From assembly GCF_007997075.1 (NCBI RefSeq), contig NZ_VORS01000002.1, positions 124,001 to 188,000 on the forward strand: a stretch of DNA of 64,000 nt. Reading direction: 5' to 3'. Positions within the stretch are counted from its first letter, which is position 1. Each line of letters begins with the position of its first letter. The position numbers and the translations under genes were made by a program. The notes below the pieces were generated by a model that saw only the letters and a list, made by a program, of their open reading frames with translations, searched no databases and was not told where the DNA came from. Below are positions 1 to 9,029 of the stretch, in pieces. The DNA comes from Polaribacter sp. IC073. Its GTDB lineage: Bacteria > Bacteroidota > Bacteroidia > Flavobacteriales > Flavobacteriaceae.

Positions 1-1
1 A

Positions 2-184
2 AGACTATTAGGAAGTGATTATAATTTTATTTCAGAATTAAAAGATTCTAAAAAAATATCAATACTGATAGGAGAGTTGTATTTTAATTGGAAAAAAGAT
101 AGAAATCAAAAATTAGATCGGGATGATTTAGGGACATATCTAGGTTTGGAGTATCTTTTAAACACCTTATCAAAATTAAATTGA
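2..184 (+). CDS. Partial CDS, C-terminal end of an unidentified protein
   Basis: An open frame runs from the window edge to a TGA at 182-184 and gives about 60 C-terminal residues ending LEYLLNTLSKLN. The segment is charged and has no motif I recognise. Its stop overlaps the TTG start of the next gene by four bases, which suggests translational coupling, so it is probably an upstream member of the polysaccharide locus. The function cannot be told from this fragment. Confidence 0.6.
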   Translation, partial: RLLGSDYNFISELKDSKKISILIGELYFNWKKDRNQKLDRDDLGTYLGLEYLLNTLSKLN

Positions 185-1113
185 AAAAAGCAATCATATA
201 TTTTTATTATTATCTTTTAAAGTTTAAAAATAAACTAATCTATGGAGGTAATACGATTGTATTAATGTATCATAGAATAAGTGATGTTAAGTTGGAGAAT
301 AACCAATACTTAACAATCTCAAAGGCTAATTTTGAGACTCAAATAAAATATTTTAAAAGAAAATATAAAATATTAAGTTTTGAAGAAAGTTGGAAACTTC
401 CCTTTTATAAAACAGGTATTGTCTTTTCTTTTGATGATGGATATGCTAATTTTTATAATAACGCTTTGCCCATTTTAAAAAAGCATAATATACCTGCATT
501 ATTATTTCCTGTTACCTCACATCTAGAATCGAAAGATTATTTTTGGTGGGATAAATTAGTCTTAATTTATGAAGAACTACCGGATTTGTACTACTTACCT
601 AATAAGGAACAATTGGTAAATAAGAAATCTTATAATTATAGCATATTACATGATTTAATTAAAAATAAAAAAACTGATTATATAGAGAAATGGTTGAAAA
701 AAATAATGAATTTAAATAATTTAAGTATTAAATTTGATGATGAATTTAGAAGTTTAAACATTTCTGAAATAAAAAAAATTAGTAGTTCAAACCTTATAAA
801 AATAGGAGGACATACTCATACTCATTTTAGATTTTCAGCAACAAAAAAAATGGAGTTTATATCTGATGTAAAAAAAAATACAACTATTTTAGAAAAAATA
901 ACTTCAAAAAAAATAGATATTTTTGCTTATCCGTATGGAGATCATAATCAGTTAATTGATTCAGAATTACTAATGAATCAATTTAATTATTTATTTTTAG
1001 CGAATGACTATTATTCTAACCATTTTTTTAAGTCAAAAAAAATAATATCAAGAATATTAATTACTGATATTATTGATAATGAGTTGATTAATAGGTTAAG
1101 AAAATTTAATTGA
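181..1113 (+). CDS. Polysaccharide deacetylase family protein (NodB-like, CE4)
   Basis: Predicted carbohydrate esterase family 4 enzyme that removes acetyl groups from a sugar polymer or lipid-linked sugar. The metal and catalytic motif FDDG is at residues 84-87. The HTHTH cluster at 211-215 corresponds to the metal-binding His motif, and AYPYGDHN further on matches the third conserved motif. No clear signal peptide is visible, although the N-terminus is hydrophobic (IIYFYYYLL) and could sit at the membrane. The start is a TTG overlapping the previous stop; the next in-frame ATG would fall inside the conserved LMYHRIS region, so TTG is preferred. Its position at the head of a glycosyltransferase operon supports a role in surface glycan modification. 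The substrate is unknown. Confidence 0.8.
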   Translation: MKKAIIYFYYYLLKFKNKLIYGGNTIVLMYHRISDVKLENNQYLTISKANFETQIKYFKRKYKILSFEESWKLPFYKTGIVFSFDDGYANFYNNALPILKKHNIPALLFPVTSHLESKDYFWWDKLVLIYEELPDLYYLPNKEQLVNKKSYNYSILHDLIKNKKTDYIEKWLKKIMNLNNLSIKFDDEFRSLNISEIKKISSSNLIKIGGHTHTHFRFSATKKMEFISDVKKNTTILEKITSKKIDIFAYPYGDHNQLIDSELLMNQFNYLFLANDYYSNHFFKSKKIISRILITDIIDNELINRLRKFN

Positions 1114-2072
1114 TGTATAAGGAATTGGTAAGTATTATTATTCCTACTTTTAATAGGAAAGACTATTTAGAGTCGACGTTGGAGAGTATTAAAAATCAAA
1201 TCTACCAAAATTGGGAATGTATTATTGTAGATGATGGAGGATATGATAATACAGAGAGCATGGTTTATAATCTCTCTATACAGGACAATCGATTTAAATT
1301 TTTCAAAAGGCCTTTGCATTTAATAAAAGGGGCAAATTCCTGCAGAAACTATGGCTTTGAAAAATCGAAAGGCACATATGTTAATTGGTTTGATGATGAT
1401 GATATTATGCTTCCGAATTTTATTCAAGATAAAATAAATTCAATTGATAATATAGCTCAAAATATGATTATTTCATCAGGGTACAATACAGATGAGTATT
1501 TGAAAAATGGAAAAAAAATAAGCCTAATACAATCTAAAAACACATTATATAAAAACTTTGTTTTAGACGGATTAAATGTTTTAACACCATCAATTTTATT
1601 TAGAAAAGAATTTTTAAATAAACAACAGCTGTTTATAGATACGATTAATAAAGGACAAGAGTTTGAGTTGTTTTCGAGATTATTTTTTAAGACTCATAAA
1701 GAGGAATATAAAATTATTCAGTCATATAGTTTTCTGTATAGAGGTCACCCAGAATCATCAACAAGTAAAGCTATAAAATATAGAGAAGATTTTCACGAAT
1801 CATCGTCTTATATTATAAGTGAAAATTTGGTTAGAGCTATAGAATTATCTGATGGGGAATTAATTCAAAGTTCTTATAGAATGTTATTAAACTTATATAG
1901 GAAGGCTTTAATTCATAAGCATAATTATAATATTAAATTTATTGAAGAAATATTTAAACGAAAACTTCCCAAATGGAAAGATTTCGTTTTATTTTGTTTG
2001 AGAATAATTAAAAATTTTCATCTTTCATTTTTTAGGTGGGATAAAATTATTAATAAATTAAAAATGTATTGA
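1113..2072 (+). CDS. Glycosyltransferase family 2
   Basis: A GT-A fold inverting glycosyltransferase is predicted from the opening VSIIIPTFNR, the nucleotide-sugar binding IVDDGGYDNT stretch near residue 40 and the FDDDD metal motif near residue 95. It should transfer a sugar from a nucleotide donor to the growing surface glycan at the inner membrane. The ATG at 1113 overlaps the TGA of the deacetylase gene by one base; a TTG lies immediately before it in frame, but ATG is the better start. The stop overlaps the region just ahead of neuB. Donor and linkage cannot be predicted. The gene is very AT-rich compared with the neighbouring neu genes. Confidence 0.85.
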   Translation: MYKELVSIIIPTFNRKDYLESTLESIKNQIYQNWECIIVDDGGYDNTESMVYNLSIQDNRFKFFKRPLHLIKGANSCRNYGFEKSKGTYVNWFDDDDIMLPNFIQDKINSIDNIAQNMIISSGYNTDEYLKNGKKISLIQSKNTLYKNFVLDGLNVLTPSILFRKEFLNKQQLFIDTINKGQEFELFSRLFFKTHKEEYKIIQSYSFLYRGHPESSTSKAIKYREDFHESSSYIISENLVRAIELSDGELIQSSYRMLLNLYRKALIHKHNYNIKFIEEIFKRKLPKWKDFVLFCLRIIKNFHLSFFRWDKIINKLKMY

Positions 2073-2074
2073 TT

Positions 2075-3073
2075 ATGACATTTATTATAGCAGAAATAGC
2101 ACAAGCACACGATGGGAGTTTAGGAATGGCGCATGCTTATATTGATGCTGTTGCCAAAACAGGATGTAGTGCCATTAAGTTTCAAACGCATATGGCAGAA
2201 GCAGAAAGCAGTATTCATGAACCATTTAGAGTTAAATTTTCTAAACAAGACGCTACTCGTTTTGATTATTGGAAACGCATGGAATTTACATTGGAAGAAT
2301 GGAAAGGAATAAAAGCGCATTGTGATGAGGTAGGATTAGAGTTTATGAGTTCTCCTTTTAGCAATGCTGCGGTAGACTTATTGGAAGAAGTTGGAGTCAA
2401 ACGTTACAAAGTAGGTTCTGGAGAAGTCAACAATTTTGTGTTGTTAGAAAAAATTGCACAAACTAAAAAGCCTGTTATAATTTCTTCAGGAATGAGTTCT
2501 TTTGAAGAATTAGATAAAACAATCGAATTTTTAAAAAATAGAAACGTTCAGTTTTCAATTCTACAGTGTACAACTGCATACCCAACGGAACCTAAAGAAT
2601 TTGGATTAAATGTGATTCAAGAGTTAAAGAGTAAGTATAATGTTTCTGTTGGTTTTTCAGACCATTCTTCCGCTATAGAGGCTTGTATAGCAGCAGTGGT
2701 TTTAGGGGCAGATATTTTAGAATTTCATGTGGTTTTTAATAAAGAAATGTTTGGACCAGATGCCAAAGCATCTTTAACTATGGAGGAGACCACTGAGTTA
2801 GTAAAAGCAGTTAAAAACATAGAAATTGCCCTTCAAAATCCTGTAGATAAATCAAATAATTCAAAGTTTGATTCATTAAAGTCAATTTTTGAAAAGTCCT
2901 TAGCTGTTAATAGGTCATTAAAAGTAGGGTCTGTGTTAACATTTTCTGATTTAGAAACCAAAAAACCTAAAGGATTTGGTATCTTGGCTAGTGAATATGA
3001 AAAGGTGCTAGGTAAAAAAATTAATAAAGATTTAAACCAGTGGGATTTTCTAAATTATGAGGATTTAAAATAA
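2075..3073 (+). CDS. neuB: N-acetylneuraminate synthase family protein (NeuB-like)
   Basis: Condenses N-acetylmannosamine, or a related 6-carbon sugar, with phosphoenolpyruvate to make a nonulosonic acid such as Neu5Ac. The opening FIIAEIAQAHDGS is the NeuB signature, followed by the TIM-barrel motifs IKFQTH, KVGSGEVNN, ISSGMSS, LQCTTAYPT and GFSDHS. The C-terminal part from about residue 270 (SLAVNRSLKVGSVLTFSDL) is the SAF, antifreeze-like, domain that closes the active site. The 332-residue length is normal for the family. The ATG at 2075 is chosen over an in-frame TTG six bases upstream. It works with neuC and neuA downstream. Legionaminic or pseudaminic acid synthases are homologous, so the exact sugar is uncertain. 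Confidence 0.9.
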   Translation: MTFIIAEIAQAHDGSLGMAHAYIDAVAKTGCSAIKFQTHMAEAESSIHEPFRVKFSKQDATRFDYWKRMEFTLEEWKGIKAHCDEVGLEFMSSPFSNAAVDLLEEVGVKRYKVGSGEVNNFVLLEKIAQTKKPVIISSGMSSFEELDKTIEFLKNRNVQFSILQCTTAYPTEPKEFGLNVIQELKSKYNVSVGFSDHSSAIEACIAAVVLGADILEFHVVFNKEMFGPDAKASLTMEETTELVKAVKNIEIALQNPVDKSNNSKFDSLKSIFEKSLAVNRSLKVGSVLTFSDLETKKPKGFGILASEYEKVLGKKINKDLNQWDFLNYEDLK

Positions 3074-3078
3074 AAATT

Positions 3079-3711
3079 ATGAGCATAAAAAAAATATCTT
3101 TAGAAAAATATATTGAGTATTCAAATTATGAGGGTAGCCAACATATTGCAAAAGAACATTCAATTTTTAGAATTTTACAAGTAATAAAAAAGGAAAAAGC
3201 AAAGAATGTTTTAGAGATTGGTTTAGGTATTGGGACTATATACAGTGCGGTTAGAGAGTTTAGTAAAGAAATTAAATATTTTGGAACTGAAAATAATGAT
3301 TTCTGTTTAAAGAGTTTAGAGAAGAATTTATCAGACTCTTACAATAGTTTAATTATTTATGAGTCAATAGAAGATGTCCACTTTAAGGATAAAATAGATG
3401 TTGTTATAGTTGATGGAAAAGATAGATATTTCGATTATGTTAAAGAAAGTATAAGTAATAATGGTGTTATTATAATTGAGGGATATAGACAAGATCAATT
3501 AGTAGAAATTAGGAAATTATTTCCAGAATCTATAGATGTTCATGTTATTACACTTAGTAAAAACGATGGATCTGGTTTTTTTGACTCTAATCACTATCAA
3601 GGAGGTGTCAAAATTATTTATGTAAAACCTATATTTAGACAAAGAATCAACTGGTTTAAGCAAAAAGTTAGTACAAAATACAAGTATATTATAAGGACTT
3701 TAAGAAGCTAG
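3079..3711 (+). CDS. Class I SAM-dependent methyltransferase-like protein
   Basis: A Rossmann-fold methyltransferase of about 210 residues. Motif I is VLEIGLGIGTI near residues 47-57, followed by an acidic strand end (FGTEN) and an IDVVIVDGKD strand. It lies between neuB and neuC, five bases after neuB and two before neuC, so it belongs to the same transcript. It could methylate a sugar hydroxyl of the surface glycan, but no substrate is evident. The C-terminus is basic and lacks a recognisable extra domain. The gene is more AT-rich than both flanking neu genes, which hints that it was inserted into an existing neu cassette. Confidence 0.6.
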   Translation: MSIKKISLEKYIEYSNYEGSQHIAKEHSIFRILQVIKKEKAKNVLEIGLGIGTIYSAVREFSKEIKYFGTENNDFCLKSLEKNLSDSYNSLIIYESIEDVHFKDKIDVVIVDGKDRYFDYVKESISNNGVIIIEGYRQDQLVEIRKLFPESIDVHVITLSKNDGSGFFDSNHYQGGVKIIYVKPIFRQRINWFKQKVSTKYKYIIRTLRS

Positions 3712-3713
3712 AA

Positions 3714-4871
3714 ATGTTAATAAAAAAAATATGTGTAGTTGTAACTGCACGACCATCCTATAGTAGAATAAAAACAGCTTTAACAGCAATTCATAAGCAT
3801 CCAAAATTAGAACTGCAATTGGTCATTGCAGGTTCTGCATTGCTGGGTAGGTATGGAAATGCTGTAGAATTTATTGAAAAAGATGGATTTGAGATAGCAG
3901 AGAAAGTATTTATGGTGCTAGAGGGAGAAAATCCTACTTCTATGGCAAAAACCACTGGTTTAGGGGTTATGGAATTGGCCAATGTTTTTTATCGTTTGCA
4001 ACCAGATGCAGTGGTGACTATTGCTGATAGATTTGAAACCATTGCAACAAGTATTGCTGCATCCTATCAAAATATTCCATTAATTCATATTCAAGGCGGT
4101 GAGGTTACTGGAAACATTGATGAAAAAGTACGTCATGCAAATACCAAATTAGCAGATTTACATTTGGTGGCTTCAGAAGATGCTAGACATCGGGTTATTA
4201 AAATGGGAGAAAACCCAGAAATGGTTTTTAACACAGGATGTCCTTCCATAGATTTAGCAAATGAAATAAAAGTCAATCCGAAATTAGATTTTGACCCTAT
4301 TCAAAAATATGGAGGTGTTGGTACAACGATTGATTGGAAACAAGGATATATAGTGGTGATGCAACATCCTGTGACTACAGAATATGCATCCGCAAGAAAA
4401 GATGTAGAAGAAACCTTAAAAGCTGTTTACGAATTAGGTGTACCAACATTTTGGTTTTGGCCTAATGTAGATGCCGGCTCTGATGGTACCTCTGGGGGTA
4501 TTAGAGCTTTTAGAGAAAAACACCAACCTAAAAATATTCATTTTTTTAAGAATATGGAACCAAATGATTTTTTGAAATTATTGGTAAATAGTAAGTGTTT
4601 GATAGGGAATTCTAGTGTAGGAATTCGTGAATGTTCTTATTTGAGGGTTCCTGTTGTAAACATCGGTACTCGTCAAAACAAAAGAGAAAGAGGAAGCAAT
4701 GTGTTGGATACTGTTTATAAGAAAAGTGAAATCATAAAAGCCATTCAGAATAGAATGGAGGCTAAAGATATTGTATCAGAAAATATATATGGCGATGGAC
4801 TCTCAGGAGATCGAATTGCAACTATCTTAGCGAGTACGAAATTCACATTTCATAAAACAATTATGTATTAA
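3714..4871 (+). CDS. neuC: UDP-N-acetylglucosamine 2-epimerase, hydrolysing (NeuC-like)
   Basis: Converts UDP-GlcNAc to free ManNAc and UDP, supplying NeuB; the homologue LegG (NeuC2) acts on a UDP-diacetyl sugar. The family marks visible are the N-terminal VVTARPSYSRIK, ADRFE near residue 105, HIQGGEVTGNIDEKVRHA at 125-142, the C-terminal IGNSSVGIRE and a final GDGLSGDRI. At 385 residues it is the usual size, a GT-B-like two-domain fold. It ends by overlapping the neuA start by one base. No dehydratase and aminotransferase pair for legionaminic acid is visible in the window, which mildly favours the Neu5Ac route, but those genes could lie outside. Confidence 0.88.
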   Translation: MLIKKICVVVTARPSYSRIKTALTAIHKHPKLELQLVIAGSALLGRYGNAVEFIEKDGFEIAEKVFMVLEGENPTSMAKTTGLGVMELANVFYRLQPDAVVTIADRFETIATSIAASYQNIPLIHIQGGEVTGNIDEKVRHANTKLADLHLVASEDARHRVIKMGENPEMVFNTGCPSIDLANEIKVNPKLDFDPIQKYGGVGTTIDWKQGYIVVMQHPVTTEYASARKDVEETLKAVYELGVPTFWFWPNVDAGSDGTSGGIRAFREKHQPKNIHFFKNMEPNDFLKLLVNSKCLIGNSSVGIRECSYLRVPVVNIGTRQNKRERGSNVLDTVYKKSEIIKAIQNRMEAKDIVSENIYGDGLSGDRIATILASTKFTFHKTIMY

Positions 4872-5563
4872 TGAAAATATTAGGAATTATACCCGCAAGA
4901 GGAGGCTCTAAAGGAGTTCCTAGAAAGAACATTAAGTTATTAGATGGAGAACCTTTAATAGCTTATTCTATTAAAGCAGCACAAGAGAGCCGTTTGCTAA
5001 CAGATGTGTTTGTTTCTACAGATAGCGAAGAGATTATAGCCGTAGCTAAAAAATATAATTGTAGTTTTTTTAAAAGATCTGAAGAAAATGCAGGAGATAA
5101 TACACCTATAGAACCTGTTATTTATGAGCTATTAGATGCTTTAAAAGAAGTATATGATTTAATTGTTTTGTTACAACCTACAGCGCCTATAAGAGAAGGA
5201 AAAGATATAGACAATGTTATAAACATGTTTATAGAAGATAAAGAATTAGAGAGTGTTGTTTCAGTTGTTGAGCTAGAAGATATTCATCCGGCAAGAATGT
5301 ACAATGTTGATAGCGATAAAAATATGGAATCCCTAGAATCTACTAAAGAAAGATTTAGAAGGCAAGATTTAACTCCTGTCTATTTAAGAAATGGATCTAT
5401 TTATGCTACAAAAGTAAAATCATTACAGGCAAACAAAAAGTTAATTTCATCAAACAAGAAAGCCTATATAATGCCTGAAAATAAATGGGCAAATATAGAT
5501 ACGGAAAGAGATTTTTTAATTGCTGAGGTGTTGGTAAGAGAGTGGAAAAATAGGAAACAATAG
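4871..5563 (+). CDS. neuA: CMP-N-acetylneuraminate cytidylyltransferase (NeuA-like)
   Basis: Activates the nonulosonic acid with CTP to give the CMP-sugar donor used by sialyltransferases. The nucleotide-binding signature IIPARGGSKGVPRKNI is at residues 6-21, followed by FVSTDSEEI and the LQPTAPIREGKDI segment typical of the family. The 230-residue length matches single-domain NeuA and CMP-legionaminate synthetases. It follows neuC with a one-base stop/start overlap. A dedicated sialyltransferase is not obvious among the neighbours, so one of the unclassified glycosyltransferases may do that job. Confidence 0.9.
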   Translation: MKILGIIPARGGSKGVPRKNIKLLDGEPLIAYSIKAAQESRLLTDVFVSTDSEEIIAVAKKYNCSFFKRSEENAGDNTPIEPVIYELLDALKEVYDLIVLLQPTAPIREGKDIDNVINMFIEDKELESVVSVVELEDIHPARMYNVDSDKNMESLESTKERFRRQDLTPVYLRNGSIYATKVKSLQANKKLISSNKKAYIMPENKWANIDTERDFLIAEVLVREWKNRKQ

Positions 5564-5571
5564 CAATTAAG

Positions 5572-6507
5572 ATGTTAAAAACAATCATATCAGGAATTGG
5601 TAGTTTATCTAACGATGTTGAACAAAAACTGTTAAGTGTTTCTAATGTTGAATATGTTACAATTGCTACAAATCAAGAATTAATTAATTGTCTTAATCGT
5701 TGTGATATTTTTTGGTTTAGATTAAACCATAAACTCACCGAGGATATTCTTAAAAATGTTACTTGTAAATATATATTATGTGCTGCGACAGGTTTAGATC
5801 ACATAGATGTAAATTTTTGTCTTAGAAAAGGTATTAAAATTATCAGTTTAAAGGGAGAAAAGGAGTTTTTAAAAGAAGTTAGAGCCACGGCAGAACATAC
5901 CATGGGCTTAATGTTAAGTCTAATTAGAAAAAATAAAAAAGCATTTCTTCATACAGAAAAAGGAAAATGGAATCGGTATTTATTTGAAGGTACAGAATTG
6001 TATAAAAAGAAAGTTGGAATTCTTGGGATGGGTAGACTAGGTAAAATAGTTGCAGAATATTGTGCTGTTTTTGGTATGGAGGTTTATTATTATGATATTA
6101 TTGATCAAGATGTTTCTTTAGAGTTCATAAAAACAAATTCAATAGAAGAATTGATAGGGAATGTAGATATACTTTCTATTCATTTACCATATAATAAAGA
6201 CACTCATTTTATACTAAATAGAAATATTTTTGAAAATATAACCTCAGATATATCTATTATAAATACTGCTAGAGGTGGTTTGGTAAATGAAATAGATTTG
6301 ATAAATTTCATCATTAATAATAAAATTAAAGGATATGCAACCGATGTGCTTTACGGTGAACCAACTATAAAAAACCATCCATTAATTCAATTAGCTAAAG
6401 TGAATGAAAACATAATTATCACTCCTCATATAGCTGGAAATACTTATGAATCTATTGAAAAAACAGAAATGTTTATTGTTAATAAATTAATTGAAAAATT
6501 AAGTTAA
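5572..6507 (+). CDS. D-isomer specific 2-hydroxyacid dehydrogenase
   Basis: An NAD-dependent dehydrogenase of the phosphoglycerate/glycerate/lactate dehydrogenase superfamily. The Rossmann motif GILGMGRLGK lies near residue 150. The catalytic Arg is in INTARGGLVNE, and ITPHIAGNT carries the catalytic His. At 311 residues it lacks a C-terminal ACT domain, so it is not a full-length SerA. It starts eight bases after neuA and ends one base into the next gene, so it is embedded in the surface glycan operon. It may make or remove a hydroxy-acid substituent of the glycan or a precursor, but that is inference. Sequence alone does not reveal the substrate. Confidence 0.8.
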   Translation: MLKTIISGIGSLSNDVEQKLLSVSNVEYVTIATNQELINCLNRCDIFWFRLNHKLTEDILKNVTCKYILCAATGLDHIDVNFCLRKGIKIISLKGEKEFLKEVRATAEHTMGLMLSLIRKNKKAFLHTEKGKWNRYLFEGTELYKKKVGILGMGRLGKIVAEYCAVFGMEVYYYDIIDQDVSLEFIKTNSIEELIGNVDILSIHLPYNKDTHFILNRNIFENITSDISIINTARGGLVNEIDLINFIINNKIKGYATDVLYGEPTIKNHPLIQLAKVNENIIITPHIAGNTYESIEKTEMFIVNKLIEKLS

Positions 6508-7901
6508 TGAAAAAGTTAGGATTGGTGATTGCCGATGGTGTAGGATATAGAAACTTTGTGATGAGTGATTTTTTAAAGGTTGCTCTTAAGGAATATGATG
6601 AAGTAATTGTTTATTCTGGATTGATAAAAGAATTATACAATGACTTTACACAAGATAATCTTACAGTTAGAGAGTTAGACATTTTTAGAGAACATAAATT
6701 TACTTGGTTTTTAAGAAAGTTAAAAGAAGTTGCTCACATGAGAAAACATCTTTCTTTTTTTGGTATTAATACAAGTTTTAATAATGGAAAAACGAAGAAG
6801 ATAAAGAGTGTTACTTCTTTGTTAAATTTGTTAGCATACCAAATTACAAATATATTTCATTCAGAAAAAAGTATCTTGTTTTATGAGAAACATCAATATA
6901 ATTCATTAAAACAAACAAAAGAATTTTCTAATTATATAGAATTTCTATCTATTGATTCTCCAGATTATCTTTTTTTTACACATCAGAGACCATATAATTT
7001 ATCTCCTTTATTAGCAGCTGCTAAAGCCTTAAAAATAAAGACCTCTACCTTTATTTTTAGTTGGGATAATTTAGCTTCTAAAGGAAGAATGTTAGGAACT
7101 TTCGATAGTTATTTAGTTTGGAGTAATTTAATGAAGGATGAAATGAAATATTTTTATCCTACTTCAATTTCTAATGATATTAAAGTAGTGGGTACTCCTC
7201 AGTTTGAACCTTATGTTTTAGAAGAATATAAATCAGATAATAACTATTTTAATGAAGAGTTTAACTTAGATAATACAAAGAAAACTATTTATTATAGTTG
7301 TGGGGATGTTTCAACAAGTAAACTAGATCCTCTCTATATTGAAGTGATTGCAAAAGCTATTGAAAATAAAAAAATAGAACAGGTGAATTTTATAGTGAGA
7401 ACATCTCCTGCTGAAGACAATACAAGGTTTATGGAAATTATGGAAAAATATTCTAATATTACATGGAATTTTCCTGATTGGACATTAACACGAACAAATC
7501 ATACAGAAACTTGGTCACAAAGAGTTCCTTCTAAAAAAGATATTAAAGACTTAAGAGCGATTCTAACCTATGCAGATGTGAATATAAATATGTGTTCTAC
7601 CATGAGTTTAGATTTTATGGTTTTTGATAAACCTGTTATTAATAGTGTTTTTGGAAATGAACAGAATGGATTGTATAATGACCAAAAATATTTAGAATAT
7701 GTACATTATAAAAAAGTTACAGATAGTGGAGCTGTGGTAGTCGCTAAAAGTGAAAATGAGTTAATAGAAAGTATTAACATAGCTTTAGAAAACCCATTAT
7801 TATATAGTAGTAATAGAAAAGTAATTCTTGATTTAGAGATAGGAGCAACATTAAAGGGGACAAGTGAAAGAATTGTAAAAGCATTAAATGAATTAGCATG
7901 A
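6507..7901 (+). CDS. Putative GT-B fold glycosyl/phosphotransferase of the surface polysaccharide locus
   Basis: A 464-residue protein that I do not recognise firmly. Its opening MKKLGLVIADGVGYRNF and the central SPLLAAAKALKIKTSTFIFSW resemble the N-terminal half of UDP-glycosyltransferase or CDP-glycerol transferase-like proteins. The late segment STMSLDFMVFDKPVI has the shape of the donor-binding motif of GT-B enzymes, in which a small/polar residue run is followed by GKPVI-like text. No signal peptide or membrane segment is seen. It sits between the hydroxyacid dehydrogenase and wecB with overlaps at both ends, so it probably acts on the same glycan. It could also be a non-catalytic assembly factor. 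Confidence 0.5.
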   Translation: MKKLGLVIADGVGYRNFVMSDFLKVALKEYDEVIVYSGLIKELYNDFTQDNLTVRELDIFREHKFTWFLRKLKEVAHMRKHLSFFGINTSFNNGKTKKIKSVTSLLNLLAYQITNIFHSEKSILFYEKHQYNSLKQTKEFSNYIEFLSIDSPDYLFFTHQRPYNLSPLLAAAKALKIKTSTFIFSWDNLASKGRMLGTFDSYLVWSNLMKDEMKYFYPTSISNDIKVVGTPQFEPYVLEEYKSDNNYFNEEFNLDNTKKTIYYSCGDVSTSKLDPLYIEVIAKAIENKKIEQVNFIVRTSPAEDNTRFMEIMEKYSNITWNFPDWTLTRTNHTETWSQRVPSKKDIKDLRAILTYADVNINMCSTMSLDFMVFDKPVINSVFGNEQNGLYNDQKYLEYVHYKKVTDSGAVVVAKSENELIESINIALENPLLYSSNRKVILDLEIGATLKGTSERIVKALNELA

Positions 7902-9013
7902 AAAAAATATTAGTTGTTTTTGGAACAAGACCAGAAGCTATAAAAATGGCTCCTTTAGTAAAGGCGTTACTGCAATCAAAAGAGTTTGAGACTAAGGTTT
8001 GTGTTACTGCACAGCATAGAGAAATGTTAGATCAGGTATTGTCTTTTTTTAAAATTACTCCAGATTATGATTTGGATTTAATGAAAGCAAACCAATCTTT
8101 AAACGAATTAAGTGCACGAATTTTAACAGCGATAGATCCTGTACTGTTAGATTTTCAACCAGATTTGGTTTTGGTACATGGAGACACCTCTACAAGCAGC
8201 ATGGTGGCTTTGGCGGCTTTTCATAAAGGAATTAAAGTAGGACATGTAGAAGCTGGATTAAGAACCTACAATAAGTTAGCTCCGTTTCCAGAAGAGATTA
8301 ATAGACAAATTACGGGGAGAATAGCAGATATTCATTTTGCGCCTACCCAACAATCTGCACAAAATTTACTAGATGAAAAAGTAGAGAAAGAAAATATTTA
8401 TGTCACAGGTAATACGGTGATTGACGCTTTGTTTTGGGGAATTCAACATGTAAATGAAGATAGGGAAGACATCAAAGAAATAAAACAATTTGTAGATACC
8501 GCAAAAAAAGTAATTGTAGTTACAGGGCATAGAAGAGAAAATTTTGGAGATAAGTTTTATGAGTTTTGTAATGCCTTAAAACAATTGGCGGATAGAGATG
8601 ATGTTCAATTAATCTATCCAGTTCATTTAAATCCAAATGTGCAAAAAGCGGTGTACGATACTTTAGGAAGTCACAAAAACATTTTATTGATTGCTCCTTT
8701 AGATTATGAAGCCTTTATTTGGTTACTAAATCAGTCATACTTAATTATTACAGATAGTGGTGGTGTACAAGAAGAAGCGCCTTCTTTAAAGAAACCTGTA
8801 TTAGTTACAAGAGATGTTACAGAAAGGCAGGAAGCTGTTGTAAGTGGGGTTGTTAAATTAGTAGGTACTTCTAAAGAGTTAATTATAAAAGAGGCCGTAA
8901 AACTTATTGAAAATGAAGCCGTTTATGCTAAAATGATTTCAAGTGACAATCCATATGGTGATGGAAGAACTTCTATTAAAATAATGGAAATTTTAAAAAA
9001 TATTTTTTTTTAG
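7898..9013 (+). CDS. wecB: UDP-N-acetylglucosamine 2-epimerase, non-hydrolysing (WecB)
   Basis: Interconverts UDP-GlcNAc and UDP-ManNAc in the cytoplasm. The N-terminal GTRPEAIKMAP is at residues 9-19, followed by TAQHREMLDQ, LVHGDTSTS, GHVEAGLRT and FPEEINRQ. TGHRRENFG and TDSGGVQEEAPSL complete a textbook WecB. The 371-residue length is typical. It overlaps the previous stop by four bases. UDP-ManNAc could be incorporated directly or oxidised to ManNAcA, but no WecC-type dehydrogenase is seen here. Having both wecB and neuC suggests that ManNAc derivatives are used in two ways. Confidence 0.93.
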   Translation: MKKILVVFGTRPEAIKMAPLVKALLQSKEFETKVCVTAQHREMLDQVLSFFKITPDYDLDLMKANQSLNELSARILTAIDPVLLDFQPDLVLVHGDTSTSSMVALAAFHKGIKVGHVEAGLRTYNKLAPFPEEINRQITGRIADIHFAPTQQSAQNLLDEKVEKENIYVTGNTVIDALFWGIQHVNEDREDIKEIKQFVDTAKKVIVVTGHRRENFGDKFYEFCNALKQLADRDDVQLIYPVHLNPNVQKAVYDTLGSHKNILLIAPLDYEAFIWLLNQSYLIITDSGGVQEEAPSLKKPVLVTRDVTERQEAVVSGVVKLVGTSKELIIKEAVKLIENEAVYAKMISSDNPYGDGRTSIKIMEILKNIFF

Positions 9014-9029
9014 ATATAAATAGCAAAAA

